DNA from: Xiphydria camelus
Taxonomy: Eukaryota; Arthropoda; Insecta; Hymenoptera; Xiphydriidae
DNA: 64,000 nucleotides
NCBI GenBank assembly: GCA_963678675.1
Contig: OY783195.1
Location: forward strand, 17,763,342 to 17,827,341
Reading direction: 5' to 3'
Shown piece after piece: positions 8,916-19,439 of this stretch (positions are counted from its first letter, which is position 1; each line of letters opens with the position of its first letter). Made by a program: the position numbers and the translations under genes. Below the pieces are notes generated by a model. That model searched no databases, was not told the origin of the DNA, and was given only the letters and a program-made list of their open reading frames with translations.

Positions 8916-11900
8916 ATATGGGGCATAATTTCTGAAGTGTACCCACCTCGAAAATGAAAGTTGTCCGATCGGGCTAAAAATTGGCCCAATTGTAGTCCTG
9001 TTAGATAATACTCCTCACACCAAAAATTAATTCATTTTGATAATTATTTATCAAAGTGGAGGGGGTACAATTTTTGGGTTATTTAAGCAAAGCCATACTT
9101 TTAAACATCTGTAACTTTTTTCCTATTGCCTTAAAAAAATTTCACTAGAAATGTTTTTCATAGATTTTTGCACAAAGTTTCTGGTGGCCATAACAATTTT
9201 TTAAAGAATTAAAAATTTGACCCTAATTTTTGAAAATCTAAAATAAATTTGATTATTTTAATTTGGACAATTTTTTAAAAATAATTTTAAAAGTAAGCTG
9301 AGATTTTTTCCTATAAGACCCCTAAGTTTCAGAGTGGCAAATTAATTTGTCTTTGAGTAATAGAACCCTATCACAGAAAAAACCGAGTGTTATATTCACC
9401 CGGAATTTGGTGTTATATTTACCTGTAACAAAAACGACACTATGCGTGTTATTTCAACACACACACACACGCAAAATAAAAAAAAATTTTTTGTTTGAAA
9501 TTTTTGTTTTTTTATGATTTTTGAAAAAATGGTTTAAGTTAAGTAATATTATATGTAAGCTAAGTATTATTATACACATTATGTGCCTTTCTGCTCGATT
9601 TTTTGCGATAGTTTGAACAGTGGCTTTCTTTGCAGGCCTCTCTTTTGCGGTTTCTGTTTTTTACCATTTGAGAAAATGTCATATTTCTCAGAGGACGAAA
9701 ACTTCTTGAGTTGAAGTTTTCCATCTTGAGTGGGAATGAAAGCGTGGTACTGTAATGTACCTGGTATCGTAACAGCTTTGTTAAATCTGGCTTTCAGTAA
9801 CTCGGTGGCTAAGGCATGAGTTTCTTTGCTGCTGAAAAATATTTCGGTTTCCTTACAGTTACTCTTTGCCCACTGAAACAAAGCATAGGGAGTGAGTATG
9901 TGATGTTTCGGAGAACACTGTAAGCTTGAACGTGCTGCTTGTCTCTTCATATTCGCTCCTATACCATCACATGCACCCTTACCATGAGATGTACCATGGA
10001 AGTGCCATTCCGCTTGGATACCAAAATCTTCTACATGAGCTTGGAGGTTAGCAAAGCTACTCTTATTTTTAAAATGTTGCCCTGCATCGTCAGTGAAATA
10101 GTAGATTTTATATTTGGTGTAAAAAAATTTTTCAAGTAATCTACTATTATCTTCTGATACTCGTGAACAGCCACCGTGTCATGAGCTAAGTTATTAGATA
10201 TGATTGCGATACTGACATGTTTGAGCTCTCCATCTTTTTTATAATAAATCACCACAGTGAATATTGTAGCTTGATCGTTATTCCAATGGAATGACTGCGC
10301 TGCATTCTGAACTATGAAGGCGTAATTTTCAGTGAAATCGAAGCAAATCAAAAAATCCCCAGGCAATAAATTTTCCTTCAGATTCTTGAAAAAAGATGAT
10401 TGCTCCTTTGAAATAAAGTGATGAGTTTTTAATTTCAACAACCTTTCACAGAAGTCATCTAGGAATTCATCAGTATCCATTACCAGAGTCTTTAGAGTAC
10501 ATCTGTCGGTCTGTAACCAAATTTCCAATCTCACTTCATTAACACAATGTTCATCAAAAGCTTTTGTGATGTTATCTTTCAAGTTTTTAGTACCTGGACA
10601 GTTTTCACACTCTCCTAAATGACAGGAACTTGCAGAGTTAGGACATCCAATAGCATCCAGACAGTCGTGATAATTTGTGAGCACCATGTGACTATTCTCT
10701 GTTAAATGTTGAATATTTATTTCATTCAACATTAACTTGACCTTTTCATAATGCACGCAAACGCATACATTGTGGGTGCCACTGCTTCCTGCTAGAACAC
10801 AATGACGAGGTCTAAGTTTTGTGAATTTCGAAATACTGATCTTCAGGCCTACATGTTCTGATGTAAATTCAGCATATAACTCGTTGAGATTACACAGTAG
10901 TAACCTTTTCTGAACATGTGAATGAGTTCCATCGTCATTCTTCATCGACACAAAGTCTTTCATTCCTGGCATCATTCGACTTATGTCATCGCGTTCATAA
11001 AAGTTTTTCACTAGAGTTTCAGTTTCAGGAGTCAATGCTCTTCCTCTTTTTGGATTCGGAAGCGTTAAAATTCCATGCTCTGAAACTAATGTTTTGACAT
11101 TTCTTGCTTTTCGTTCTGATATATTGAACACCTTCATCACACAGTTTTGTTCGTCCCCAAGATTTTGGCGCAAGCGAGAGAAGTTGAAAATGTTCTTGAA
11201 GATCTTTAGATGCATTGAATTTTTCGATGATTTGATCAAGTACTTCAGCACCAGCTTTATGATATTCGTTATCACATTGAACCTGCTTGGTCTCTAAGAC
11301 ATCTAAATATTTTTCGCTGTCATATAGCTGATCTTCATCATCGTCGGAAATCAATTCATGATCTTCAGTATCTACGTTATCTCTACCAGAGGGCCCAGCA
11401 ATATCAGCACAGTTCAAGGATGGTATTTTTGCTGAGTTGGTGAGTTGTTGTCTACATGAACTGCAAATTTTTGCTCTTGCTGGTAGTGTAGGGAATTTCA
11501 AACGCAAGTCGTGGGAAACACCACGGAGTGTAAGATTAGTTGTTTTATGTCTTGCCTTTTGAAAAGGATGAATACATCTATCCCCTTCAAATTTTATTCA
11601 TATTTTTAGAGGACATCGTAAAAAAAGTACTTTTTTCAGATAAGAATGACTTTATCACGATATTTTCAAATATCCCGCCAATTTACTCAGCGGTCACTTC
11701 GATGTAGCAGTTGTAGCACAGGATAGCACGGGCGACTACGGAATTGCGTTCAGCTCGACCTCCCACCACTTCATTTGCAGAGATCTACGAATACGCGCGC
11801 GTTACATCTCCCACCAGCTTTACGTATCGTTCTATTACTCAGAGAAGAATTAATTTGCCACTCTGAAACTTGGAGATCTTATAGGAAAAAATCTCAGCTT

Positions 11901-12288
11901 TCTTTTAAAATTATTTTAAAAAATTGTCCAAATTAAAAAAAAATCAAATTTTTGATTTTCAAAAATTAGGGTCAAATTTTTAATTTTTTAAAAAATTGTT
12001 ATGGCCACCAGAAAGTATGTGCAAAAATCTACGAAAAACATTTCTAGTGAAATCTTGTTTAAGGCAATAGGAAAAAAGTTACAGATGTTTAAAAGTAAGG
12101 CTTTGCTTAAATAACCCAGAAAGTGTACCCCCCCCCCCCCCCCCCCACTTTGATAAATAATTATCAAACTGAATTAATTTTTGGTGTGAGGAGTACTATC
12201 TAATAGGACTACAATTGGGCCAATTTTTAGCCCGATCGGACAACTTTCATTTTCGAGGTGGGTACACTTCAGAAATTATGCCCCATAT
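8916..12288 (-). mobile_element. DNA transposon with ~450-bp TIRs, family not named
   Basis: The sequence 8916-9366 returns in inverted orientation at 11829-12288: ATATGGGGCATAATTTCTG, AAGTGTACCCACCTCG, ATTGGCCCAATTGTAGTCC and GGTGGCCATAACAATTTTTT all match. Between them a minus-strand gene (9579-11507) encodes a protein with DDE-like acidic motifs. Terminal ATAT may be a 4-bp target duplication or part of the TIR; the ends do not settle it. A poly-C run (about 12129-12147) has grown in the right TIR. A second TIR element lies immediately outside the right end. The element is about 3.37 kb and looks complete in structure but has a frameshifted gene. Confidence 0.8.
9579..11507 (-). pseudogene. 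Putative transposase, two frameshifts, multicopy arthropod family
   Basis: Reads on the minus strand in three blocks. The N-terminal block (11507 to about 11165) has CSSCRQQL and an acidic stretch (SDDDEDQLYDSEKYLD). A frameshift leads to the main block (to about 10120) with ISRMMPGMKDFVSMK, LRPRHCVLAGSSGTHNVCVC, a CHLGECENCPG cysteine cluster, FDFTENYAF, HWNNDQATI and LAHDTVAVHEYQ. A second slip in a T/A run leads to the last block with YFTDDAGQHFKNK, AEWHFHGTSHGKGACDG and MKRQAARSS. The acidic residues in DFTENY, FTDDAGQ and the HGKGACDG region look like a DDE/DDD active site; that is my inference. I know the motif order from uncharacterised arthropod proteins often present in many copies. 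Its position between long TIRs supports a transposase role. Confidence 0.7.
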
Positions 12289-12292
12289 GTTA

Positions 12293-13274
12293 TACAGGGT
12301 GAGCCAAATGTATGGAAACGGCGGAATAACTTTCGAGGGAGACATTTTGAAGAAAAATGTTTCAAACAAAACATTTAGGATTTTTCCCTGGCCATCCAAT
12401 GGTGACCTTGAATCTGACCATGAATTCGACCTTGAAGGTCATTCCAAGGTCAAGGTCGCTTTTTTAAATGGGAACTCCTTTTTTTATGGCGGATTTGGAA
12501 GGAGCGGAAAATTTTACGTCCGAATATGGCCTTTGACCTTGACCTTGGATTCAAGGTAAAGGTCAACGTTCAAATAGGAATGTTTTAGGTTTTTTCCCTG
12601 GCCATCTAATTTTGGTAACCATGAATCTGACCTTGACCTCGACCTTGAAGTTCATTCCAAGTTCAAGGTATCTTTTTAAATGGCAACCTACATTTTTTAT
12701 GGTGTTAGCAACCGGCCACTTAAGGCAAGGTGACATGAGCACAAAATTTTGGATAAATCGGTGGATATTCCAAAATTTTGCCACTATCTTGGATCCGTCA
12801 TCTTGTATTGAAGTATTTTCAAAATCTATCTTCAGAATCGTAATCAGCAACCCAAAAAAACCCCCGTACCAAATTTCAGATAAATCGGTGGATATTCCAA
12901 CATTTTGCCGCCATCTTGAAAACAAGAATTTTCAAATCCAACTTGAGGTTCGAAATCAGTGACCCAAAAAACCCACTTGTACAAAATTTCGGATCATTCT
13001 GTCGGTCAAGAAAGAATCCAAGGTCAAGGTCAAAGGTCATATTCGGACGTAAAATTTTCCGCTCCTTCCAAATCCGCCATAAAAAATAGGGGTTCCCATT
13101 TAAAAAAGCGACCTTGACCTTGGAATGACCTTCAAGGTCGAGTTCATGGTCAGATTCAAGGTCACCATTGGATGGCCAGGGAAAAATCCTAAATGTTTTG
13201 TTTGAAACATTTTTCTTCAAAATGTCTCCCTCGAAAGTTATTCCGCCGTTTCCATACATTTGGCTCACCCTGTA
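12293..13274. mobile_element. 982-bp TIR element rich in TCAAGGTCA, TA target duplication
   Basis: About 260-bp TIRs begin TACAGGGTGAGCCAAATG and end CATTTGGCTCACCCTGTA, with TA on both sides (12291-12292 and 13275-13276). The arms contain repeated GACCTTGA/TCAAGGTC motifs. The unique centre (about 12553-13014) has two diverged copies of a block with CCAAAATTTTG(C)CCATCTTG-like sequence. Open frames through the arms are not conserved domains. The termini fit a Tc1/mariner-mobilised MITE. Confidence 0.85.
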
Positions 13275-13444
13275 TATATGTTTACAAATTCATTGCTGAT
13301 ATGGTAACTGAATTAAAATTACGCATTCCATTAAATTAGGTTATATTTAACACTACATTTAACGGTGGTCGATGACGCAGAGAATATACTGCAGGAGGGC
13401 AAAGACATCCAAGCTTGGACGATGATTCTTCATGTTGCTCCTAG

Positions 13445-14075
13445 CGTAGTCTCCCACTGCTCCCGCCCAGCTCTTCGTGATGCGATGACCTCGGTATTTC
13501 CATCGGGTTGCTGTTGTATCGTGCCGCTCCTTGCCTGCGTATCCTCGGAGCACGATTTGTAATGCGATGAAATTAAATCGGTAAATCGTTTCGCGATATT
13601 CGATGATTTTTTAAAACATTATTTCAACAAACCTTTTTTCCAGTTGAAGCGATTTCCCTTCTGTCAAACTTAATTACATTATGAAGTTTAGTTCGATGTC
13701 ATTCGTGTTAGGATAGAAGATATTCTTTAGAACTGAAGTCATATACGCAATAAGTAATGCACTTTTACATGAATTTTTATTGCGTATACGTCTTGAGTCC
13801 TAGCCAATGCCATCTGGTATAAATGACATCGAACATAACTTTCGTAATATAAGTAAGTTTGATAGAAAGGAAGTCGCTTTAACTGGGAAAAAAGTTAGTT
13901 AAAACAATATTTGAAAAAATCATCCAATATCGCGAAACGATCCACCGATTAATTTTTCTTTCATCACAAGCTCTGCTCCGAGGATAAGGAATGAAGGAAC
14001 AGCTCAATATACGATAACAATTCTACGGAAATATCGAAATCATCGCGTCCCGAAAAACTTCCCACAGCGCTATAT
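13445..14075. repeat. Imperfect foldback element, ~300-bp arms
   Basis: The left arm (CTCCCACTGCTCCCGCCC..., TCCTCGGAGCACGATTTG, TTCGCGATATTCGATGATTTTTT) is mirrored by the right arm (AAAAAATCATCCAATATCGCGAA, CAAGCTCTGCTCCGAGGATAAGG). The centre is near 13770, inside GCAATAAGTAATGCACTTTTAC. Arms have diverged more than in the neighbouring palindromes, so this is an older copy. Confidence 0.7.
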
Positions 14076-14275
14076 GACAATTAATTAAATTTAATTAATT
14101 TTTAATTTAATTAATTTAAAATGTAATTAATACCTATTTAATTAATAATAACAGGTGTGTATTTTTAATAGCATAGATACACAGCCATCGCCATCCGCGT
14201 ACTCTGGTATCATCCGCTTACCTTCATGCCTTTTTCGGGTCCATTTAGATCCGAACTGATTCCCAACTTTTAATA
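14076..14275. other. AT-rich stretch, no gene
   Basis: Runs of TTAATTTAATTAATT at 14080-14140 form a low-complexity block. Nothing else is seen. Confidence 0.5.
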
Positions 14276-14447
14276 CAGTCAACTCTCGTTATAGGGAACT
14301 AATATGTAGGCGGAGCTTGCTTGTGACGTAGCAATATGGCGTCGCAAAATGTACATCAGTGTAATGACAGAATGGCTTTAAAGTTAGAACAATACGAGCC
14401 ATGTTATATTATGTGGAAAAAATGAAAAAACGAAGGAAAGTGATACA

Positions 14448-14669
14448 GTGAAGTTATTTGCTCTCTGTTTACAAACGTCGAATTTGAAGGGAAAACCACA
14501 TGAAATCAAAGGAGAAATGAAAAGAAATGGGGTAATTGCATCAGTGTCGTGTTCGTGCAAAGCAGGACTGGGAGGAAAATGTAAATATATATTAGCAATA
14601 CTGTGCTACATTGCTACAGGCAACTTCCCAACCTCTATACCAGTCACAATATATAATCTTGATTCTTAA
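14448..14669 (+). pseudogene. SWIM-type zinc-finger fragment
   Basis: A 73-codon frame contains VSCSCKAGLGGKCKYILAIL. This fits the SWIM pattern CxCx(n)CxH seen in transposases of the MULE type and in arthropod SWIM/YqaJ-like proteins, with the final histidine replaced by tyrosine (KCKY). The flanks of the motif (PHEIKGEMKRNGVIAS) are also typical of SWIM proteins. No catalytic domain is present before the frame stops, and the rest may lie in the gap. A partial copy of a mobile-element gene is most likely. Confidence 0.6.
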
Positions 14670-14719
14670 AATGACGAGAGCATACTTTTATGTGACATAT
14701 AACCTCGTTTCCGATTTTT

Positions 14720-14919
14720 NNNNNNNNNNNNNNNNNNNNNNNNNNNNNNNNNNNNNNNNNNNNNNNNNNNNNNNNNNNNNNNNNNNNNNNNNNNNNNNNN
14801 NNNNNNNNNNNNNNNNNNNNNNNNNNNNNNNNNNNNNNNNNNNNNNNNNNNNNNNNNNNNNNNNNNNNNNNNNNNNNNNNNNNNNNNNNNNNNNNNNNNN
14901 NNNNNNNNNNNNNNNNNNN
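14720..14919. other. Assembly gap, 200 N
   Basis: Exactly 200 unknown bases, a round number typical of a placeholder or estimated gap. It ends in a GA dinucleotide tract, a common cause of assembly breaks. Confidence 0.95.
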
Positions 14920-14994
<75 letters not shown>

Positions 14995-15001
14995 GAGAGA
15001 G
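14920..15001. repeat. (GA)n microsatellite
   Basis: About 80 bp of GA repeats with one CA interruption, directly after the gap. True length is unknown because of the gap. Confidence 0.95.
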
Positions 15002-15002
15002 T

Positions 15003-15138
15003 ACTCATTTGGCTTCGGAAATAAATAAAACCGTAAACGCACATCTTTATGAGATTTTGATACAGATTTGAGTTTATACACACAACAATACTCTTTACTT
15101 TTACTTTGACGAGGTGAAAATTCGCCAATTTCCATCAT
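15003..15138 (-). pseudogene. THAP-like N-terminal fragment
   Basis: The minus strand encodes EYCCVYKLKSVSKSHKDVRL followed by RFYLFPKPNEYS. A THAP DNA-binding domain starts with a C2 pair and has a conserved F-x-FP stretch; here CC is present, the second cysteine of the pair appears as leucine, and FYLFPKP matches the FP element. The frame runs into the GA tract and gap, so the C2CH domain is incomplete. THAP domains occur in P and Kolobok-type transposases and in host proteins. Its opposite orientation to the SWIM fragment is unusual. Confidence 0.5.
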
Positions 15139-15586
15139 AAATTTCTTTTCACAGTTGAACTAACAACGACCAAGCATATTCAACTTGACGCAGAGAGTGG
15201 TTCACATTATTCACACCAGATGTCATATCGCAATATGTCAGTTCCCTATAAGGCCGTTTCGCTCAAGCGTCACCCCCACCACGGCGTGAGTTTATGTTAC
15301 ATGTATGTATACAGCTACAGATGTATACTTTTATGTATAAAAGTTGATATTTATCGTTTTTGATCAATTCTCCACTAGACTTTTGGATTTCAGTAGGCTT
15401 TTTTATAATTGTGTTGTTTCATAGGAGTGAAAAAAAAATTAGTTGATCAAATTTTAAAAATGAAAAGACTTAGCGATCAGCATACAAAATTCGGAGGACG
15501 AAGATTAACGAAAACTAACATTTATCCAGTACCTATTAGAATCAACTTTTATTTTGACCATTAGTACATTTTCTGTTTTCAATGTA

Positions 15587-16137
15587 GGATCAGAAAGTAG
15601 TAGGACTGAATTAATTAAAATTTTTTATTGAACTAATCGGTACAAATCCTTAGCAGTACTCGAAATAGCACCCTTGTGCTTCGACACACAACGCGTATAC
15701 GCGATTCCCACTGCGCGTACGCCTTCTGGAACTCGCTTTCCGGGATCCCCTTTAGAGATGTCGTCACGGCTCCTTGGACGTCTTCTACGGAGCTGTATCG
15801 GTTTCCCTTGAGGTCCCGCTTGAGCCGAGGAAAGAGGAAGAAGTCCGGTGGTGCCAACTCTGGACTGTACCTGAAGGGGGGGTGAGGCAACGTGACAACC
15901 CTGTGCTTGGCCAGAAACTCCCTCACCAGCAGCGCGGTATGGCACGGAACGGATCACGACGACACTTCTTAACAGAGGTTCACGGAAATCAACGTGCCTA
16001 CTCTCCACTTACCCGCAGGCGAATGGAAAAAATATCAGTCTTTTCGGAAGGCTCCCGATTACCACACCCAGGTGATCCAACCCTCCTCCACCGCTCCGTT
16101 TGCGCTACAGAAATTTAGTCCTACTACTTTTCGATCC
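15587..16137 (-). mobile_element. Internally deleted mariner-like element, 551 bp, TA flanks
   Basis: TIRs of about 30 bp: the left end reads GGATCAGAAAGTAGTAGGAC and the right end GTCCTACTACTTTTCGATCC. TA occurs just outside on both sides (15585-15586 and 16138-16139). It retains only the 3' part of a transposase gene on the minus strand, so it is a non-autonomous deletion derivative. Confidence 0.85.
15633..15926 (-). pseudogene. Mariner-family transposase C-terminal remnant
   Basis: Encodes REFLAKHRVVTLPHPPFRYS then PELAPPDFFLFPRLKRDLKG, which matches the third catalytic block of Tc1/mariner transposases (usual SPDLAPxDFFLFP). The catalytic aspartate in PPDFFLF is kept. The continuation (YSSVEDVQGAVTTSLKGIPE) is typical of the family's C-terminus. 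The first two catalytic aspartates and the DNA-binding domain are absent because of an internal deletion; upstream sequence to about 16008 is in another frame. It cannot encode an active enzyme. Confidence 0.8.
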
Positions 16138-16465
16138 TACCTTGTATTTGCAGTATTTTCTACGAGCGAAGGGAAACCAGTCAGAGGAATTTTAAGAGTC
16201 AAGAGACTCAGAAATCGGAATAGCAGCATTCAACATCGAGAAGAATTGACGAAAACGACGGAAATGAATTTTTATTGAATACTGCGAGGATCAACTGTTA
16301 TTCATTCCATAACGTTTAAGCCTAAGTAGATAATGGGACAACGATGGGATCTATTTTTTTCGATTTTTCAATTTCCATATTTTAGTTATCCGTGTTGAAA
16401 ATAAATATTAATATTTTTTCAGGCTCATCGATAACGGTCATTGTTATTTATGAAATAAAATAGAT
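16138..16465. other. No gene seen
   Basis: AT-rich sequence between a mariner derivative and a LINE fragment; nothing recognisable. Confidence 0.5.
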
Positions 16466-16469
16466 ATAA

Positions 16470-16700
16470 TATAACAAGGCTCACGAGGGAGCACCTGTGG
16501 AACATGGGCCTCGGTACGGAGGTCCTGTACCACAGGTGCGGAGATGAAGAGGAAACTCCTCTACATATATAGTGGCGCGCTGTGAGAGGTTGATGGCCCT
16601 CAGGAACTCTATCCTGGGGGCCCCCTCTTTCGGTGATGCCAGTATTGAGGACATCGGGGTGGGTGAGCTTTTGCACTTGGCGAGGAAGGCTGGCATACCA
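16470..16700 (+). pseudogene. 3' end of a non-LTR retrotransposon ORF2 (R1/Jockey-like)
   Basis: The plus strand encodes RLTREHLWNMGLGTEVLYHR followed by CGDEEETPLHI, matching the cysteine/histidine motif near the C-terminus of R1/Jockey-type LINE ORF2 proteins (usually CxxC...H...C). After a frame break the text ERLMALRNSILGAPSFGDAS and GVGELLHLARKAGI resembles the tail of the same proteins. One cysteine of the motif is missing. This is a short 5'-truncated copy, as is usual for LINEs. Confidence 0.6.
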
Positions 16701-17500
16701 CGTAGTCACATTTGATAAGGCTTCCCCAGTCGGGGCCCGGGCACATTGGTTCATTAGGACTGAACGCCCGGTTTTGATGCCACTTCATTAATACAATACA
16801 ATAGTTATCCGTTATAAAAGAATACCTGTGTATAGGGGAAAAACTAGCTAGGATTCGAAATAAAAGTCTCTCTAGCACAAAACAATTAAAATTGACTTAG
16901 CTCGTTCTTTCTCTGTACCCTTTATATATCGACCACCCCCGGTCTTAAAAGGTTAAGGAGCACAAGGTAGAAATAGCAAGTATGGTAAGATTCTTCAATC
17001 ACACTGCATAAAAGCGGACATTTCAATGTATATTCACGTTATAACACATGTTTTCCATTTGATGGGTACTACGAGTAGTTCTGACAATTATACCTATTAT
17101 CTTTGCAACATATATTTATGTAATACTATTATACAGGGTATTTAACTCAATAGGTTCATAGAAAGTATATTTTTATCCTAACAATTTTGCCAATACTTAT
17201 CTCATTGGCGAATTGCAAAACTTCACATGATTACATGATGGGATAAGTAGTGATTAACTGATCCTCAAAGTGACCAATAATTAATTATTCCATCGATCAT
17301 TAAAATAATATTTCCATTTATTTACGAGATAAATATTGGCAAAATTAAATATACCTCATAAGAAACTTTTGAGAGGATTACGTCGTGTATTTCTGATTTT
17401 CAATAATTCTGTACTGCCTGAAGAAGTTTATTAACTTCTTCTTCTAGGTGTAAAAATAAGTTTTAAGGCACTTTTACAAAAATTAAAAATTTATTTTTGA
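16701..17500. other. No gene seen; possible small MITE
   Basis: AT-rich. A weak inverted pair CAATTTTGCCAATA (about 17186) and TATTGGCAAAATT (about 17333), with TACAGGGTATTTAACTC just upstream (17131), hints at a diverged MITE, but the ends cannot be defined. Confidence 0.4.
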
Positions 17501-17558
17501 AATAAGTAAAATACATTAATTCATCAAAATAATCCCCCTCACTTTCAATGATCTTCAG

Positions 17559-18130
17559 CTATCTTTTAGGCAACTCATGGATACCTTCCGCAAAGAAAGT
17601 TTCATCTTGCGAGATGAGGAAGTTATAGACCCATTTTTGGACTTCTTCAAATGTTTTGAATCGCACATGAGACAATATGTTTTGCATTTTTCGAAACAAG
17701 TGAAAATAAGTTGGAGCTAATTGTAAGTCCAGTGAAAATGCCGGGTGTGGTACAACTTCCCACCCAAGAGCCATTAACGTATCCTTGACCGGTTTACCCA
17801 CATGAGACCTGGCGTTGTCATGGACCAGTTTTACTGGACGTTTTCCTTTAGCAGTAAATGGACACTTTAGGTCAATTTCTTGATCCAATCGTATTAATTG
17901 TTGACGATAGCGATCGGCAGTAACTATCTGGCCAGGTTTTAGAAGTTCATAATGGAATACGCCTTTCACATCCCATCATATACACGGGATGACTTTGGTA
18001 CAGTGAATATTGCGCTTTGGCGTCGATGTCATCGTCTCGCCGAGGTCAACCTAACGATATTTGCGTTTCGGATTATCAAAATAAATCCACTTTTCATCGC
18101 TGGTCACAATTTTCTACAAAAAAGACTGTT
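17559..18130 (-). pseudogene. Mariner transposase fragment, catalytic residue lost
   Basis: The minus-strand text starts near 18130 with a frame containing TSDEKWIYFDNPKRK, broken by stops near 18050 and 17970. An open block (17969-17559) follows with GVFHYELLKPGQIVTADRYR, VHDNARSHVGKPVK and LAPTYFHLFRKMQ. DEKW holds the first catalytic aspartate and HDNARSH the second. In mariner the third lies in APTDYHLF; here the aligned position is tyrosine (APTYFHLF). The N-terminal HTH domain is missing because the copy is cut at about 18165 by repeat V. It is inactive. Confidence 0.8.
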
Positions 18131-18165
18131 CCGTCGCACGATAAACGGACTTCTACACATCGGTA

Positions 18166-18410
18166 CGTACCGCTCGCGATCATAAATACCTCGCCAAACT
18201 AGAGTTAATCCCGTTGTCGGTCAATCGGCATGTTTCGGCGAACGTAGGCTGCGAACGCGCTCGCGGTCCCGCACCTTTCCCGGGAGGCAATTACCAGACG
18301 GATCGTAGTAGGCCATCTCCCGCAGTACCCACTCTAATGCGCACCGCCATAACGCGAATACCGAGCCAGCTTAAGGGGAGAAATGACGAATTCAGTTTAT
18401 GACCAATCGG
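18166..18410. repeat. Repeat family V, partial copy
   Basis: Starts CGCTCGCGATCATAAATACC and contains AGAGTTAATCCCG, ATGTTTCGGCGAACGTAGGC and GCGGTCCCGCACCTTTCC. Matches the fuller copy at 44399-44735 and a related one at 61505-61790. No coding. Confidence 0.65.
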
Positions 18411-18414
18411 GAAA

Positions 18415-18664
18415 CCCAATGCCTGGCTTATCCAGGTACGAGGTAGATCCTTATGGTCAGAAACGAGCATTCGGTATTCTTGATTGCTGAGTGCGGAACT
18501 CAGGAAACATCTAGCAACGGCACCCTTGCCCGTTGGACACGGGCTTCGGAAAGTGCCCAGCGTCAATCGTTTGTCCCACCGGCATTCCTCCTCCAGCCAA
18601 TCAGGGTACATGGCGCCAGCCCACGCTATCCCTCCGTAGGCCAATTGCTGTTACAACTGAGCTA
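18415..18664 (+). repeat. LTR-like repeat Z, copy 2, first segment
   Basis: GCCTGGCTTATCCAGGTACG to CAACTGAGCTA parallels 6842-7085. The sequence resumes at 23684 (TATATAAGACGAAACC), after the mariner inserted at a TA. Confidence 0.65.
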
Positions 18665-18909
18665 TTGAGTCTATGCATGATTCCGTAGCGAAATCCCGAC
18701 AGCTGTCGTTCGCAGATGTATTTCCGCTCTCGCATGTTTCAAAGGTATGAAGTGTTGTACATTAAATGAATGCTGAAATTTGTGGCGACATTTCAAGAAA
18801 GTATTTTTCGAGATCCGTGACGTATACGAAGTTTAATTATATTTTGAACACGGAAGGAAAAAACGTGTATTTTCGGGGCATTTCGGATCGTAAACCTACA
18901 AAAAAAATG

Positions 18910-19192
18910 CGTCACGGGACGCCTGTTAGATGTGAAACATCGAAATTCTTCTTTGTATTCCGTTTATCGCGAGACGGAACAGCGACCGATATCAGAGTTA
19001 AGAGAGAGTAAACTAAATACGCTTTTTGAATTAGACACAACGGTTCGTACCGTTTAATAGTATCACAGTCATAAATACAAATGCGCACTGGCGCACGTGT
19101 TCTTTCGACGGACGCGTGGTCCATCCTTCCTATCGCATACTTTCTACAAAGAAGAATTCCGATGTTTCACATCTAACAGGCGTCCCGTGACG
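18910..19192. repeat. Foldback MITE with ~50-bp arms
   Basis: CGTCACGGGACGCCTGTTAG...GATGTGAAACATCG is mirrored by CGATGTTTCACATCTAAC...GGCGTCCCGTGACG. The inner 13-mer GATGTGAAACATC is itself nearly palindromic and reappears inverted at the right mariner junction (22649). The interior has no coding. Confidence 0.75.
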
Positions 19193-19203
19193 CGTTTTGT
19201 GTT

Positions 19204-19330
19204 TTTTTAAACGTACTAACCAATGATTAATCAATCCTCATGCTTTCATTAATGAGGGTAAACGCCACCGTAGCTAATGAGGGCATGAGAAGTAATTGTT
19301 CATTAGCTAGTATGTTTAAAAATGACATTT
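19204..19330. repeat. Short inverted-repeat element, intact copy (empty TTAA site)
   Basis: CGTACTAACCAATGATTAATC to TTCATTAGCTAGTATG is an imperfect ~115-bp palindrome. Its ATGCTTTCATTAATGAGGG centre is the uninterrupted version of the site filled by the TTAA element at 20378-20999. Confidence 0.75.
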
Positions 19331-19439
19331 TAGAAAGTCACTAGCGACAGAATCTGAGACGCTGGGTGTACAGGATATCCCGCGTAGAACCGCACAGTTT
19401 AGCTAGAAAAGTAGTGTGAACGCTAGGGGATGACGCTTC

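Larger units (their letters stand above)
14276..15252. mobile_element. Candidate TIR element with SWIM and THAP remnants around the assembly gap
   Basis: The left side carries CGTTATAGGGAACTAATATG, and the right side carries CAATATGTCAGTTCCCTATAA, an inverted match that extends through GCAATATGG/CATATCGCAATATG. Inside are a plus-strand SWIM-like zinc-binding fragment and a minus-strand THAP-like N-terminus, convergent and separated by the N gap. Exact ends and target duplication are not clear. Confidence 0.5.

Noticed and set aside
12129..12147. Poly-C run as a regulatory feature
   Set aside because: Homopolymer expansion inside a TIR; the other TIR has only GGAGGGGG at the matching place. 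The same applies to the poly-G run near 32946.
12215..13268. Open frames of 114-130 codons on both strands
   Set aside because: They run through TIRs and repeat the same text on opposite strands; the DNA palindrome explains them.
14611..15138. Long open frames across 14611-15138
   Set aside because: They are translations through the N gap and the GA repeat and have no content.
15774..16118. Plus-strand frame of 114 codons
   Set aside because: Shadow of the mariner remnant on the opposite strand.
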